Origin: CAWATZ01 sp963784995
GTDB taxonomy: Bacteria > Planctomycetota > Planctomycetia > Gemmatales > Gemmataceae
Length of the DNA stretch: 64,000 nt
Direction of reading: 5' to 3'
Assembly (NCBI GenBank): GCA_963784995.1
Contig: CAWATZ010000007.1
Coordinates: forward strand, 744,001 to 808,000
Numbering within the stretch: position 1 is the stretch's first letter; each line of letters begins with the position of its first letter. The position numbers and the translations under genes were made by a program. The notes under the pieces are model-generated. The model was not told where the DNA came from. It was given only the letters and a program-made list of their open reading frames with translations, and ran no database searches. Shown here piece after piece: positions 1 through 8,794 of the stretch.

Positions 1-239
1 AGATGAACAACCTGAAGCGGATTCGTGGCCTGAAAAAGCCGGTGTTCATCTCTCACAGTACCGGTGATGGGCTGATCCCCTACTGGATGGGTGAGCGCCT
101 GTACGAGGCGGCCCAGCAGCCCAAGCGCCTGTTCACCATCCACGGCCGGCCGCACGATGAGTTCGTCCCTCCTGATTGCTTTGCCGCGCTGAAGGCGTTC
201 CTCCGCGAGACCGACCTGGCGGTTGCCCGTGCCAATTGA
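1..239 (+). CDS. C-terminal end of an alpha/beta-hydrolase-like protein (partial)
   Basis: The reading frame is open from the window edge and stops at 237-239, so only the last ~79 residues are present; the ATG at 3 is probably internal. The visible part, with KPVFISHSTGDGLIPY followed by an I-H-G-x-P-H-D-E segment, resembles the last third of serine hydrolases, where an Asp loop (here S-T-G-D) and a late catalytic His (here in RPHDEF) sit. This is an inference from a short piece. The nucleophile elbow would lie upstream of the window. The next gene starts 70 nt downstream on the same strand. Confidence 0.6.
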   Translation, partial: MNNLKRIRGLKKPVFISHSTGDGLIPYWMGERLYEAAQQPKRLFTIHGRPHDEFVPPDCFAALKAFLRETDLAVARAN

Positions 240-309
240 TCTGGCCTGGCCGGGGCAACTCTGCTATAGGCCGCGACGCATTCATCCACGCGAGGGAAGG
301 AGGAGCCTC

Positions 310-1167
310 ATGGTGCGCATATTGGTGGTGTCGATGCTGACGGCGCTGGTGCTGACCGGGCTCCCCCGGGCCCACGCTCAAAGTTCACCGGGAGGGACGT
401 CGGCGCCGCGTTGGCACTGGCAGAAAGGGGAAGTCCTGGTCTACCGCTCCGAGCAGAAAACACACGTGGCCGACACGATCAGCAACAACACGAGCGAAAC
501 CAGCACCAAACTGCAGCTGACCAAGCGCTGGGAGGTCCTGGAGGTGAACGATCAGGGCGTGGCCGTGCTGCAGCTCAAGCTGCTGGCGCTGAAGATGGAG
601 ACGAAAACGCCCGGCGGCGAGATGGTGTTCTTCGACTCGGCCAACGTGTCCAAGAGCACGGAAGGCCTGCGCGACAAGCTGAACTGGTTCGTTGGTCCGG
701 TGCTGGCGGTGCTGCGCGTCGATGGCCGCGGCCGGGTCGTCGAGGTCAAGGAATCGAACTTCGGACCGGCCAGCAAGTACGAGAACGAGCTGCCGTTCGT
801 CGGCCTGCTGCCGGAAACGATGCCCCGTCAGGAGCAAGCGTGGGAGCGGCATTACAAGGTCACCCTGGCCCCGCCACAAGGGACCGGGGAACAGTTCGCG
901 GCCGTGCAGAGATATCGGATCAAAAGCGGCGAAGGGGAAGCCATCACGATCATCCTGAACACGGAGCTGAAGACGCAGCCGACCATCCTGGCCGACCGGG
1001 TGCCGCTGTTGCAGGTGGTGCCGGAAGGGGAGTGGGTGTTCGATTGCAAGAACGGCCGGCTGCTCAGCGCTCAGCTCAAGATCGACCGCACCCTGGAAAA
1101 TCACCAGGGCGAGGGGAGCAGCCATCACTTCCGGAGCACGACGGTGGAGCAGCTGGTGGAGGAGTGA
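310..1167 (+). CDS. Secreted protein of unknown function
   Basis: A 285-residue protein. I chose the ATG at 310 because a purine-rich Shine-Dalgarno (ggaagg agg, 295-303) lies just before it and because it gives a clean signal peptide (MVRILVVSMLTALVL then LPRAHAQ). The mature part begins with a W-H-W-Q-K-G-E-x-L-x-Y motif and is rich in beta-strand-like stretches. It has no catalytic motif or membrane segment that I recognise. It resembles export-targeted proteins of unknown function (possibly DUF6263-like) common in planctomycetes; that family name is a guess. The gene ends 15 nt before a perfect inverted repeat separating it from convergent mdh. Confidence 0.75.
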   Translation: MVRILVVSMLTALVLTGLPRAHAQSSPGGTSAPRWHWQKGEVLVYRSEQKTHVADTISNNTSETSTKLQLTKRWEVLEVNDQGVAVLQLKLLALKMETKTPGGEMVFFDSANVSKSTEGLRDKLNWFVGPVLAVLRVDGRGRVVEVKESNFGPASKYENELPFVGLLPETMPRQEQAWERHYKVTLAPPQGTGEQFAAVQRYRIKSGEGEAITIILNTELKTQPTILADRVPLLQVVPEGEWVFDCKNGRLLSAQLKIDRTLENHQGEGSSHHFRSTTVEQLVEE

Positions 1168-1182
1168 GAGGTTCGATCCGAC

Positions 1183-1248
1183 TTTGTTAGCCGCGACGCG
1201 CAGCGGAGCGCGGACTTCCGCGCTCCGCTGCGCGTCGCGGCTAACAAA
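1183..1248. repeat. Perfect 32-bp inverted repeat between convergent genes
   Basis: The left arm 1183-1214 (starting tttgttagccgcgacgcg) and right arm 1217-1248 are exact reverse complements with only 2 nt between them. It sits between the stop of the secreted-protein gene (1167) and the stop of mdh (1255), so transcripts from both sides would form the hairpin. It could serve as a bidirectional terminator, but it has no clear T-run, and arms this long are unusual for a terminator. It shares the core cgcagcggag with the repeat at 29871. Confidence 0.9.
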
Positions 1249-1254
1249 CCAGAG

Positions 1255-2247
1255 TCACTTCCCAATCAATTCCTTGACCGCCTCCCGCTCCTCCAGCAGC
1301 TCATTGAGCGTGATCTTGAACTTCTCCTGTCCAAACGCATCCAGCTTCACGCCTTCCACCACGCTGACGTTGCCCTTGCCGTCACTCCGGCAGGGATAGC
1401 CGAACACCAGACCCGCCGGCACGCCGTATTCGCTCTTGGACACCAGCGCCGCGCTGAACCAGTCATTGGCAGGCGTCGGCGTCAGCAGGCTCTTGACGTG
1501 GTCGATGGCCCCATTGGCGGCCGACATGGCCGAGCTGAGGCCGCGTGCCTTGATCACGGCCGCCCCGCGCGTCTGGATCATCGCCACAAACGTGTTCTCC
1601 AGCCAGCCGCGATCAGTGATGACTTCCGTCGCCGGCTTGCCCTTGATCTTCGCGTTGGTGAAGTCGGGATACTGGGTATTGCTGTGGTTGCCCCAGATGG
1701 TCATGCAGGTCACGTCTCCGGCATTGACGCCGGCCTTCTTGGCCAGGGCGCTGCGGGCCCGGTTGTGGTCGAGCCGGGTCATGGCCGTCCAGCGCTCCGG
1801 AGCGATACCGGTGCTGTTGGCCACGCCCACCAGACAGTTGGTGTTGCAGGGGTTGCCGACCACCAGGATGCGCACGTCGGAGGCCGCGTGAGCCGCCAGC
1901 GCCTTGCCCTGGCCGGTGAAGATCTTGCCGTTGATCCCCAGCAGTTCCTTGCGCTCCATCCCCTGCTTGCGCGGGAAGGAGCCGACCAGCAGAGCCCAGT
2001 TGCAATCCTTGAACGCCTTGTTCGCGTCGTCGGTGATGACCACTTCCTGAAGCGTGGGGAAGGAGCAATCCTCCAGTTCCATCAAGACCCCTTCGAGGGC
2101 CTGCATCGCCTGCGGGATCTCCAGCAGTTGCAGGACCACCTTCTTGTCGTGGCCGAACACTTCGCCGGAGGCCAGCCGGCCCAGCATGGAATAGGCGACC
2201 TGTCCGGCCGCTCCGGTCACCGCTACTCGAATCACATTCCCACTCAT
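1255..2247 (-). CDS. mdh: Malate dehydrogenase (NAD-dependent, type 2)
   Basis: Oxidises L-malate to oxaloacetate with NAD+ in the cytoplasmic TCA cycle. The 330-residue length is typical of the Thermus/eukaryotic-cytosolic-like type 2 enzymes. Visible motifs are the N-terminal nucleotide-binding T-G-A-A-G-Q-V-A-Y (residues 11-19), G-N-P-C-N-T-N (131-137), L-D-H-N-R-A (159-164) holding the substrate-binding Arg region, and the catalytic His in W-G-N-H-S (~188). It is divergent from gap, so central-metabolism genes flank one shared upstream region (2248-2421). No irregularity is seen in the frame. Confidence 0.95.
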   Translation of the reverse strand: MSGNVIRVAVTGAAGQVAYSMLGRLASGEVFGHDKKVVLQLLEIPQAMQALEGVLMELEDCSFPTLQEVVITDDANKAFKDCNWALLVGSFPRKQGMERKELLGINGKIFTGQGKALAAHAASDVRILVVGNPCNTNCLVGVANSTGIAPERWTAMTRLDHNRARSALAKKAGVNAGDVTCMTIWGNHSNTQYPDFTNAKIKGKPATEVITDRGWLENTFVAMIQTRGAAVIKARGLSSAMSAANGAIDHVKSLLTPTPANDWFSAALVSKSEYGVPAGLVFGYPCRSDGKGNVSVVEGVKLDAFGQEKFKITLNELLEEREAVKELIGK

Positions 2248-2421
2248 GGCGTCCTCCGCTGCTTGCTCTTGGTTGTCTGGCGCGACGTGTCCAGCCCTCG
2301 CCTCATTCTGCTTCAGCCATAGGATATAACTAGCGAAGGTAACGAGGACTGGCTATCAGCTTCCCCGGGCTATCTCCTCAACTGCTGCCCGCCCGGGGAA
2401 GAGAGCGAAGGAGCAAAGGTA
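2248..2421. promoter_or_regulatory. Shared upstream region of divergent mdh and gap
   Basis: A 174-bp gap between the start codons of mdh (-) and gap (+). It must carry both promoters. A TATAAC hexamer at 2325-2330 (+) is a possible -10 for gap, but I see no convincing -35. A good Shine-Dalgarno (gaaggagcaaagg) precedes the gap ATG. No operator palindrome was recognised. Confidence 0.4.
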
Positions 2422-3477
<1,056 letters not shown>

Positions 3478-3479
3478 TC

Positions 3480-4738
3480 ATGGCCAAGAAGACCCTGGCG
3501 GACCTCTCGCCGTATTCCGACTACGGCAAAGGCCAGCGCGTCCTGGTGCGGCTGGACTTGAACGTGCCCCAGGACGCTGCCGGCAACATTACCAATGACC
3601 GCCGCATCCGCGCCGCCATCCCGACCCTCAAGCTATTGCTCAAGATGGAGCGCACCAGAGCGGCGCCAGGGTCATCGTCATGAGCCACCTGGGCCGGCCC
3701 AAGGGCGATCCGGCCAGGGACGCCATTTTCCGGATGGACAAGGTCGCCGATCGTCTCCGCCAGTTGGTGCAGGAGATGAGCGAACAGGAACCGAATCACT
3801 TCTCCTGGAACCCGCCGCCCGTCCGCAAGGTCGATGAGGTCGTCGGCCCGAAGGTCGAGCAGGCCGTGGCCGACATGCAGGCGGGCGAGGTGCTGGTCCT
3901 GGAAAACCTCCGCTTCCATCCCGGCGAGCAGAAGGGCGACCCCGCCTTCGCCGCCCAGCTGGCGAACCTGGCCGACGTTTACGTCAACGACGCCTTCGGC
4001 ACCTGCCATCGCAAGGACGCCTCCATGTACGCGGTGCCGAAAGCGATGGCCGGCAAGCCGCGCGTGGTCGGCCTGCTGGTGGCCAAGGAGCTGGAGGTGC
4101 TGGAAACGCTGCTGTCCAAGCCGCCCCGACCGTTCCTGGGCGTGCTGGGCGGCGGCAAGGTGTCGGACAAGATCGGCTTCATCAAGGCGATGCTCCAGCG
4201 CGTGGACAAGGTGCTGATCGGCGGGGCGATGACCTACACCTTCCTCAAGGCCCAGGGGAAGAACGTGGGCAACTCCCGCCTGGAGGCCGACAAGCTGGAC
4301 GTGGCCCGCGAACTGCTGGAACTGGGCAAAGGCAAGATCTTCCTGCCGGTCGATCACCTGGCCGTGGCCAAGATCGAGGAGCCGGCCGGGGTCCGTGTGG
4401 TCGAGGGCGAGATCCCCGACGGGCTGGTCGGCGTGGACATTGGCCCGAAGACGATCGCACAGTACACCGCGGAGGTGGGCAAGTCGGCGACGGTGGTGTG
4501 GAACGGCCCGCTGGGCAAGTTCGAGGACGAGCCGTACAGCAAGGGCACCCGGGCGATGGCCGAGGCGATGGCGGCGTCGAAGGGCGTGACCGTGGTCGGC
4601 GGCGGCGAGACGGCCGAGGCGGTGGAGGAGTACGGCCTGGCCGAGAAGATGAAGCACGTCTCCACCGGCGGCGGGGCGTTCCTGGAGTACGTCGAGGGGA
4701 CGCCGTTCGCGGCGCTGTCGGTGATTGACGAGCGCTGA
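3480..4738 (+). CDS. pgk: Phosphoglycerate kinase, reconstructed across one frameshift
   Basis: Transfers phosphate from 1,3-bisphosphoglycerate to ADP. The N-terminal part starts at 3480 in one frame (R-V-L-V-R-L-D-L-N-V-P, R-R-I-R-A-A-I-P-T-L). Around 3655-3662 the reading continues in another frame with G-A-R-V-I-V-M-S-H-L-G-R-P-K-G. Later family motifs are present: R-F-H-P-G-E-x2-G-D, V-N-D-A-F-G-T-C-H-R, L-G-G-G-K-V-S-D-K and G-G-G-E-T-A near the C-terminus. Joined length is ~419 codons, normal for PGK. As it stands the first frame ends at 3683. All motifs are intact on both sides, so a one-base sequence error is more likely than a dead gene in this central pathway. Confidence 0.9.
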
Positions 4739-4827
4739 CGGTATCTTGTGCCTTGCGTCAACTCAGGATTGACTGGCCGCACTATCAGCGTTACAGTGCG
4801 GCCAACTCATTCCTCAGGAAAGACGCA

Positions 4828-5570
4828 ATGCCCAGGAAGAAACCAGCCGACAAATCACCGACTCCCCCGACCAGGGCCGTCCAGGTATCCGCACCCAAGG
4901 CGCTGCTTGATGACCTTCGCTCCCTGATCCGGCAAACCCGGGAGGGAGTCGCCCAGGCCGTCAATTCCGCCTTGGTGCTGCTTTACTGGGAAGTCGGCCA
5001 CCGCATCCGCACGGAAATCCTCAAATCCCAGCGGGCAACGTACGGCGAAGAGATTCTTTCAACACTGTCGAAAGAAACGTGATTGTGCCAACACTGTCGG
5101 CACAATTGGCTACCGATTTCAGGACGCTTTCAGCAAGCGCAATCTGTTCTGCATGATCCGCTTCGCCGAGGTGGTTCTTGATCGCCACATTTGTCTCGAC
5201 AGCGTCGAGACAATTGAGCCGGAGCAACTTCACCGAGGCCGAGCAAGGCCCCACCGAGGGTCGCTGACGTATTCCCGGCGCAAGGCGCGGCTGTCAGCGC
5301 TTGGCCTCCAATCTCCGCAAGAGATCGGACCTTGCCTTCGGTCGGAGCGCCGGGCGTCGAGGAGACTCCGGCTCATCGCCTTGAGGTGTTCTCGTGGCCG
5401 GTGAGCCCGATCCGGTGCTGCCGTGGAGGAGTACGGGCTGGCTGAGAAGATGAAGCACGTTTCCAGCGGCGGATCGGAGCGCCATCCTCCACGAGTGGAG
5501 ACGCTTCATCCTGGAGATGGGGGCCGGTTTCGCCTTCGTCGCTCGCAGACGATCGGTAACGTTCGGAGTT
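4828..5570 (+). pseudogene. Relic of a DUF1016 (PDDEXK-type) nuclease gene
   Basis: The ATG at 4828 opens an 84-residue frame whose end matches the start of DUF1016/YhcG proteins: an L-L-x-D-L-R-S-L-I-R segment, then V-L-L-Y-W-E-V-G-H-R-I and Y-G-E-E-I-L-S-T-L. It stops at 5080-5082. Further family pieces follow in other frames: a segment F-S-K-R-N-L-F-C-M-I-R-F-A-E near 5128-5170, and A-I-L-H-E-W-R-R-F-I-L-E-M-G-A-G-F-A-F-V-A-R near 5481-5547, which corresponds to the C-terminal nuclease half. The middle of the protein is missing, and a pgk-like fragment (5419-5475) sits between. This is decay with rearrangement, not one sequencing error. Confidence 0.75.
5419..5475 (+). pseudogene. Fragment of a second pgk 3' end
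   Basis: This stretch encodes A-V-E-E-Y-G-L-A-E-K-M-K-H-V-S-S-G-G. It is nearly identical to the C-terminal stretch of the intact pgk at about 4618-4671 (…H-V-S-T-G-G), with mostly silent nucleotide differences. It lies inside the DUF1016 relic ~750 bp downstream of pgk. The silent differences suggest an old duplicate or a foreign pgk copy rather than a recent tandem duplication. It has no start codon or downstream coding continuation of its own. Confidence 0.8.
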
Positions 5571-5625
5571 GACTTCCTTGGGAGCAAGGGGTATCACCTG
5601 CCCCTTCTCAAACCGAGGGACTATC

Positions 5626-6165
5626 ATGCACCGTCCTGCTGCTTGCCTCGTGCCGGCGTTCGCCAGTCTCTGCTTCCTGGCTGGCTGCGAGACTTGGCAA
5701 TGTCGGGTGCGAACGCCAACGATGGGACTTCATCTGGATACAAATGAGATGAAGGCCGAGGTTTCCCGCTACGTCGCGATTGGAATGCCCATCGACGAGG
5801 CCAAGAAGGTGATGGAAACGCAGGGGATCAAGTGCATTTTCGAGCAGCAACTTTGCATGCAGAACGCTGGGTGGACGCCGACCCGGCCAGGCGGGGTGAG
5901 AACTAACTACGATTCTGCTCAAAGGTACAAGCCCCAGCGCAACTGGCGGGAAACCCTGTCCATGTCCGACGAGATCAAGGTCTACTTCTCCTTCAAGGAC
6001 GGCAAGGTTTCGGAAGTGCGCAGTGGAACACATTCCCTGCTGCATTTGATGGACTTCCCATATCTCCCAGCCAGCGTTTCTTGGCACCCTCGCAGTCACC
6101 TGCGGCGGCTGTTCCCAGCCATCCGGGGCAAGATCATTCCCACCTGCTGCCGGTACTCCTCGTAG
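5626..6165 (+). CDS. Putative lipoprotein of unknown function
   Basis: The ATG at 5626 gives MHRPAACLVPAFASLCFLAG followed by Cys, a signal peptide with lipobox L-A-G-C, so the product is probably anchored in a membrane as a lipoprotein. The body has a V-A-I-G-M-P-I-D-E-A-K-K-V-M-E pattern, which recalls short SmpA/BamE-like or DUF-type planctomycete lipoproteins where a 'G-M-x-x-x-E-A' helix precedes a beta-hairpin; this is only a resemblance. The last ~24 residues are read from sequence that also encodes the end of the convergent mddA-like gene (ending at 6096), so the native C-terminus may be shorter, or altered by a frameshift. Confidence 0.55.
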   Translation: MHRPAACLVPAFASLCFLAGCETWQCRVRTPTMGLHLDTNEMKAEVSRYVAIGMPIDEAKKVMETQGIKCIFEQQLCMQNAGWTPTRPGGVRTNYDSAQRYKPQRNWRETLSMSDEIKVYFSFKDGKVSEVRSGTHSLLHLMDFPYLPASVSWHPRSHLRRLFPAIRGKIIPTCCRYSS

Positions 6166-6840
6166 CCGCCGCCGAAAGCACGCCTCAAGTCCTGCTCCTC
6201 CAGGAAGACACCGACGAACACGTAGGCCGTCGTCATCCCGGAGAACAGCAGGTGGCCCCACGTCATCGTCGGCGTGGCCCAAAAGGCGATCAAGAAGCCG
6301 AGCATGATCGGGTGTCGGACGACCCGGTAGAATACCGGAGTGCGGAAGGGGGGCGGTACGTACGGCTGGCCCCTGGCATAGAGGTAAACCTGCCGCAGCC
6401 CGAACAAGTCGAAATGGTCGATCAAGAAAGTGGAGATCAGCACCACAAACCAACCGACGCCGAAAAGCAGCCAGAGGGCGGCCCTGGCCACTGGCTGCAC
6501 AATGTCCCACACCACCCCCGGCATCGGATGCCATTGCCAGAACAGGAGAGCCAGCAGCAGGCTGCTGAACAAGACGTAGGTGCTGCGCTCGACCTGTGGC
6601 GGCACTGTCCGTGTCCACCACCCCTTGAAGCCGGGGCGGGCCATGACGCTGTGCTGGATGGCGAACAGGCCGAGCAGCAACAGGTTCACGCCCAATGCTT
6701 CGGCCAACGACACCACCGGCCCGGAGTCGATGGACTTCGTGGACAACGAGGTTGCCGACGAACCCGATGGCGTACAAGAACGTGCCGAGGAAGAGCAGGT
6801 AGCAGATGGCGCCGTAGGCCAGCGAAGCGACCTTCGCCAT
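6096..6840 (-). CDS. mddA: MddA/NnrU-like membrane methyltransferase, one frameshift
   Basis: Resembles methanethiol S-methyltransferase (MddA), which methylates methanethiol, and in characterised members also selenols, to volatile products. The N-terminal part (M-A-K-V-A-S-L-A-Y-G, then L-L-F-L-G-T-F-L-Y-A-I-G-F) is in one frame. After about 6740 the protein continues in another with S-L-A-E-A-L-G-V-N-L-L-L-L-G-L-F-A-I-Q-H-S-V-M-A-R. Several hydrophobic helices follow, then the conserved R-H-P-I-M-L-G-F region and F-L-E-E-Q-D-L near the C-terminus. Joined length is ~248 residues, normal for the family. No clear Shine-Dalgarno precedes the ATG at 6840, and the upstream methyltransferase frame runs into it without a stop (see next entry). 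Confidence 0.75.
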
Positions 6841-7611
6841 TGGGCCAACCGTTTGAGAGCTGGAGTCAGGTTCAAGGCCAGGCTTGCGGGCCGTGACCAA
6901 ACCTCCCTGCGTGCAGGATGACGTGACGTAGCCGGTCCACCCGTGGAACCTGGCGTCCGTGAACCCGACCTCGGTGAGCATCTGCAGGAGCGTCCGCCCC
7001 TTGATCGCACCGGCAATTCAATCTGACCACGCTCCCTTCTTCTCCACCTGACTCACCGTCACCTCCTCGTCCAGTAAGATGTCGGCCATCTGAAGGCGGC
7101 CACCGGGACGGAGGACCCGGAAGACCTCGGCCAAAACCTTCGGCTTGTCGAGGCAGAGGTTAAACACGCCATTGGAGATCACCACGTCCACTGACTCATC
7201 AGCAACGGGCAGATGGTCGGCCTCGCCGTGGTGGAACGTGGCATTATTGACCCCCGCGGCCAGGGCGTTCGCCTTCGCCTTCTCAACCATCGGCTCGGTC
7301 ATGTCCACCCCGACCACCTTGCCGGTTGGACCGACCCTCCGAGCAGCGAAGATGTTGTCCAGTCCGGCTCCGCAGCCAATGTCCAGCACCGTCTCACCGG
7401 CTCGGACTTCTCCGAGGGCGAGCGGGTTGCCCACTCCGGCAAACGACTCGGTGACCTGGGCAGGGAGGGCGTCAAGCTCCGCGGCGTCGTAGCCGAGCTG
7501 CCTGGCACTGGCAGGGCCAGTCGGGAAGCGTTGCTGCGCCTGCGGTTCGAGGGCTACCTTGACGAACCTCTGTTGGATGTCAGTCTTGATTTGGTCCAGC
7601 GTCTCGCTCAT
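6841..7611 (-). CDS. ArsM-like SAM methyltransferase with in-frame TGA (candidate selenoprotein)
   Basis: A class I SAM methyltransferase (start M-S-E-T-L-D-Q at 7611). Motif I is V-L-D-I-G-C-G-A-G-L-D, followed by G-x-D-M-T-E-P-M and V-I-S-N-G-V-F-N-L-C-L-D-K-P-x-V-L and R-V-L-R-P-G-G-R, the pattern of arsenite-methyltransferase-like proteins. The conventional frame ends at TGA 7018-7020, directly after K-K-G-A-W-S-D. In the same frame it continues with I-A-G-A-I-K-G-R-T-L-L-Q-M-L-T-E-V-G-F and G-W-T-G-Y-V-T-S-S-C-T-Q-G, the expected C-terminal part. In ArsM proteins a conserved Cys precedes a similar (I/L)-G-G-A motif, so the TGA replaces a metalloid-binding cysteine. There is no in-frame stop before the mddA ATG, so read-through could yield a fusion. 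The extent beyond ~6880 is uncertain. Confidence 0.75.
6986..7001 (-). promoter_or_regulatory. SECIS-like hairpin 3' of the in-frame TGA
   Basis: On the coding strand, after 16 nt following the TGA, AGGGGC pairs with GCUCCU (6 bp including one G-U) around the tetraloop GGAC. Known bacterial SECIS elements are short stem-loops inside the coding region just downstream of UGA, with a G in the first two loop positions and the loop roughly 16-37 nt from UGA. Here the loop starts 22 nt after the stop codon and begins GG. Whether SelB recognises it cannot be judged from sequence alone. Confidence 0.5.
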
Positions 7612-7717
7612 CGGCCTTCTCCCGGGAGGATCTCGGAACTGCTGCCAGCCTATTCCGTGGCGGAAGAAGCGCGAACGGCATTCCGATGATACCCCGATGC
7701 CGGCCGATAAGCCCAGC

Positions 7718-8641
7718 TTATGACGGGGTGTCAGAGAGAGGATGCGTTTCGAGGAAGAGCAGAAATAACCGTGCCGGAAGGGGCAGTACTCGCCGTTTGT
7801 CTTGCACAACAAACAAATCGCGGTCACAGGAAAGATCGCTGACCACAAGGGCACGGAGCTGACCCGCCTGGAGTTCCTTCTGAACGGCGTAGCTGGACAG
7901 GATCGCCACTCCGGCCCCCCGCAGGACCGCCTCCTTGATGGCTTCGTTGCTGCCGAGTTCGAGAACAACTCGGAGTTCGGAAAGGGACCGCCCCGCCCGC
8001 TCCAGGGAATTCTCGAAGCAGTGCCGCAGACCTGACCCCGACTCCCGCAAGACGAAGGGGTGAGGGAGCAGTTGCTTCAGCGTCACCTTCTTTCGCTTGC
8101 TCAAGTTGTGGCCAGTCGGCACGATCAGCACCATGCGGTCGCTGACCAGGAAGCGGTATTCCAGATGCGGCTTCTCGACCCTCCTCCCCACCAGCCCAAG
8201 GCTGACTTCGCCCCGTTCCACCTGTCCAATCGCTCCCAGGCTGTCGCTGACGGAGGCACGAACTCTCAGGTGCGGGTGTTGCTGCCCAAAGACCGAGAGC
8301 AGGGCCGGGAGGATGTGTTCGCCGGGAATCGAGCTGGAGGCGAGCAGAAGTTCGCCGGCCACCGGGGCATCGAGTCCCGTGATCTCCCGGCGCGCTTCCT
8401 GATGGATGGCCAGGATCCGTTGGGCGCAGGCGTAGAGGGTCTGCCCCGCCTCGGTCAGCATCACGCGACCCCCGCGACGCTGGAAGAGGCCCTTGCGGAG
8501 GGTCTTTTCGAGGGCTTGAATGCGTTGGCTGACCGCTGCCTGCGACAAGCCGAGTACCTTCGCCGCCCTGGTGAAGCTGCTCAGCTCGGCGGCCTTTGAG
8601 AAGGTTTGCAGATAGGGAAGATGAACGTCCTGAGCCTCCAC
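7718..8641 (-). CDS. LysR-family transcriptional regulator
   Basis: A 307-residue DNA-binding regulator. The N-terminal winged helix-turn-helix is clear (L-S-S-F-T-R-A-A-K-V-L-G-L-S-Q-A-A-V-S-Q-R-I, residues ~16-37), followed by the long helix L-E-K-T-L-R-K-G-L-F-Q-R and a periplasmic-binding-like effector domain (V-A-G-E-L-L-L-A-S-S-S-I-P through the C-terminus) resembling CysL/CbbR-type members. The start is a GTG at 8641. It lies in the same orientation as the ArsM-like gene (106 nt downstream), which argues that it controls that operon or its own expression. The effector is unknown. Confidence 0.9.
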   Translation of the reverse strand: MEAQDVHLPYLQTFSKAAELSSFTRAAKVLGLSQAAVSQRIQALEKTLRKGLFQRRGGRVMLTEAGQTLYACAQRILAIHQEARREITGLDAPVAGELLLASSSIPGEHILPALLSVFGQQHPHLRVRASVSDSLGAIGQVERGEVSLGLVGRRVEKPHLEYRFLVSDRMVLIVPTGHNLSKRKKVTLKQLLPHPFVLRESGSGLRHCFENSLERAGRSLSELRVVLELGSNEAIKEAVLRGAGVAILSSYAVQKELQAGQLRALVVSDLSCDRDLFVVQDKRRVLPLPARLFLLFLETHPLSDTPS

Positions 8642-8656
8642 GGCATCACCAACGCC

Positions 8657-8794
8657 TCAACGACGATCGAAGACCGACCAGCGGAAAAAGCAACCCGCTT
8701 GCCCTCCGGGGAAAGCAACGCCCGCTGCAAGCGGCGGCCCGACAACAGCGAGGACCAGCAAGGTCACATCGATGGGACGAGACAATCTCGACAT
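8657..8794 (-). CDS. Small hydrophobic ORF upstream of the LysR gene
   Basis: A 45-residue frame with ATG at 8792-8794, preceded by an excellent Shine-Dalgarno (aggaggg, about 9 nt upstream). It encodes M-S-R-L-S-R-P-I-D-V-T followed by a hydrophobic span L-L-V-L-A-V-V-G-P-P-L-A-A-G-V-A-F and a basic end. It stops 15 nt before the LysR GTG, suggesting translational coupling. A TATAAT hexamer at 8856-8861 on this strand lies upstream, although I see no good -35 box. It could be a leader peptide, a one-helix membrane protein or the remnant of a longer membrane protein. Confidence 0.45.
   Translation of the reverse strand: MSRLSRPIDVTLLVLAVVGPPLAAGVAFPGGQAGCFFRWSVFDRR

Noticed and set aside
3680..4738. 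Separate short PGK starting at the ATG at 3680
   Set aside because: That ATG lies inside the conserved V-I-V-M-S-H-L-G-R-P motif; the N-terminal substrate-binding residues are encoded just upstream in another frame, so a frameshift is the better reading.
5608..6981. 457-codon frame on the minus strand across the mddA region
   Set aside because: Only its start (end of the methyltransferase and N-terminus of mddA) is homologous; after ~6740 it is the shadow of the mddA frame.
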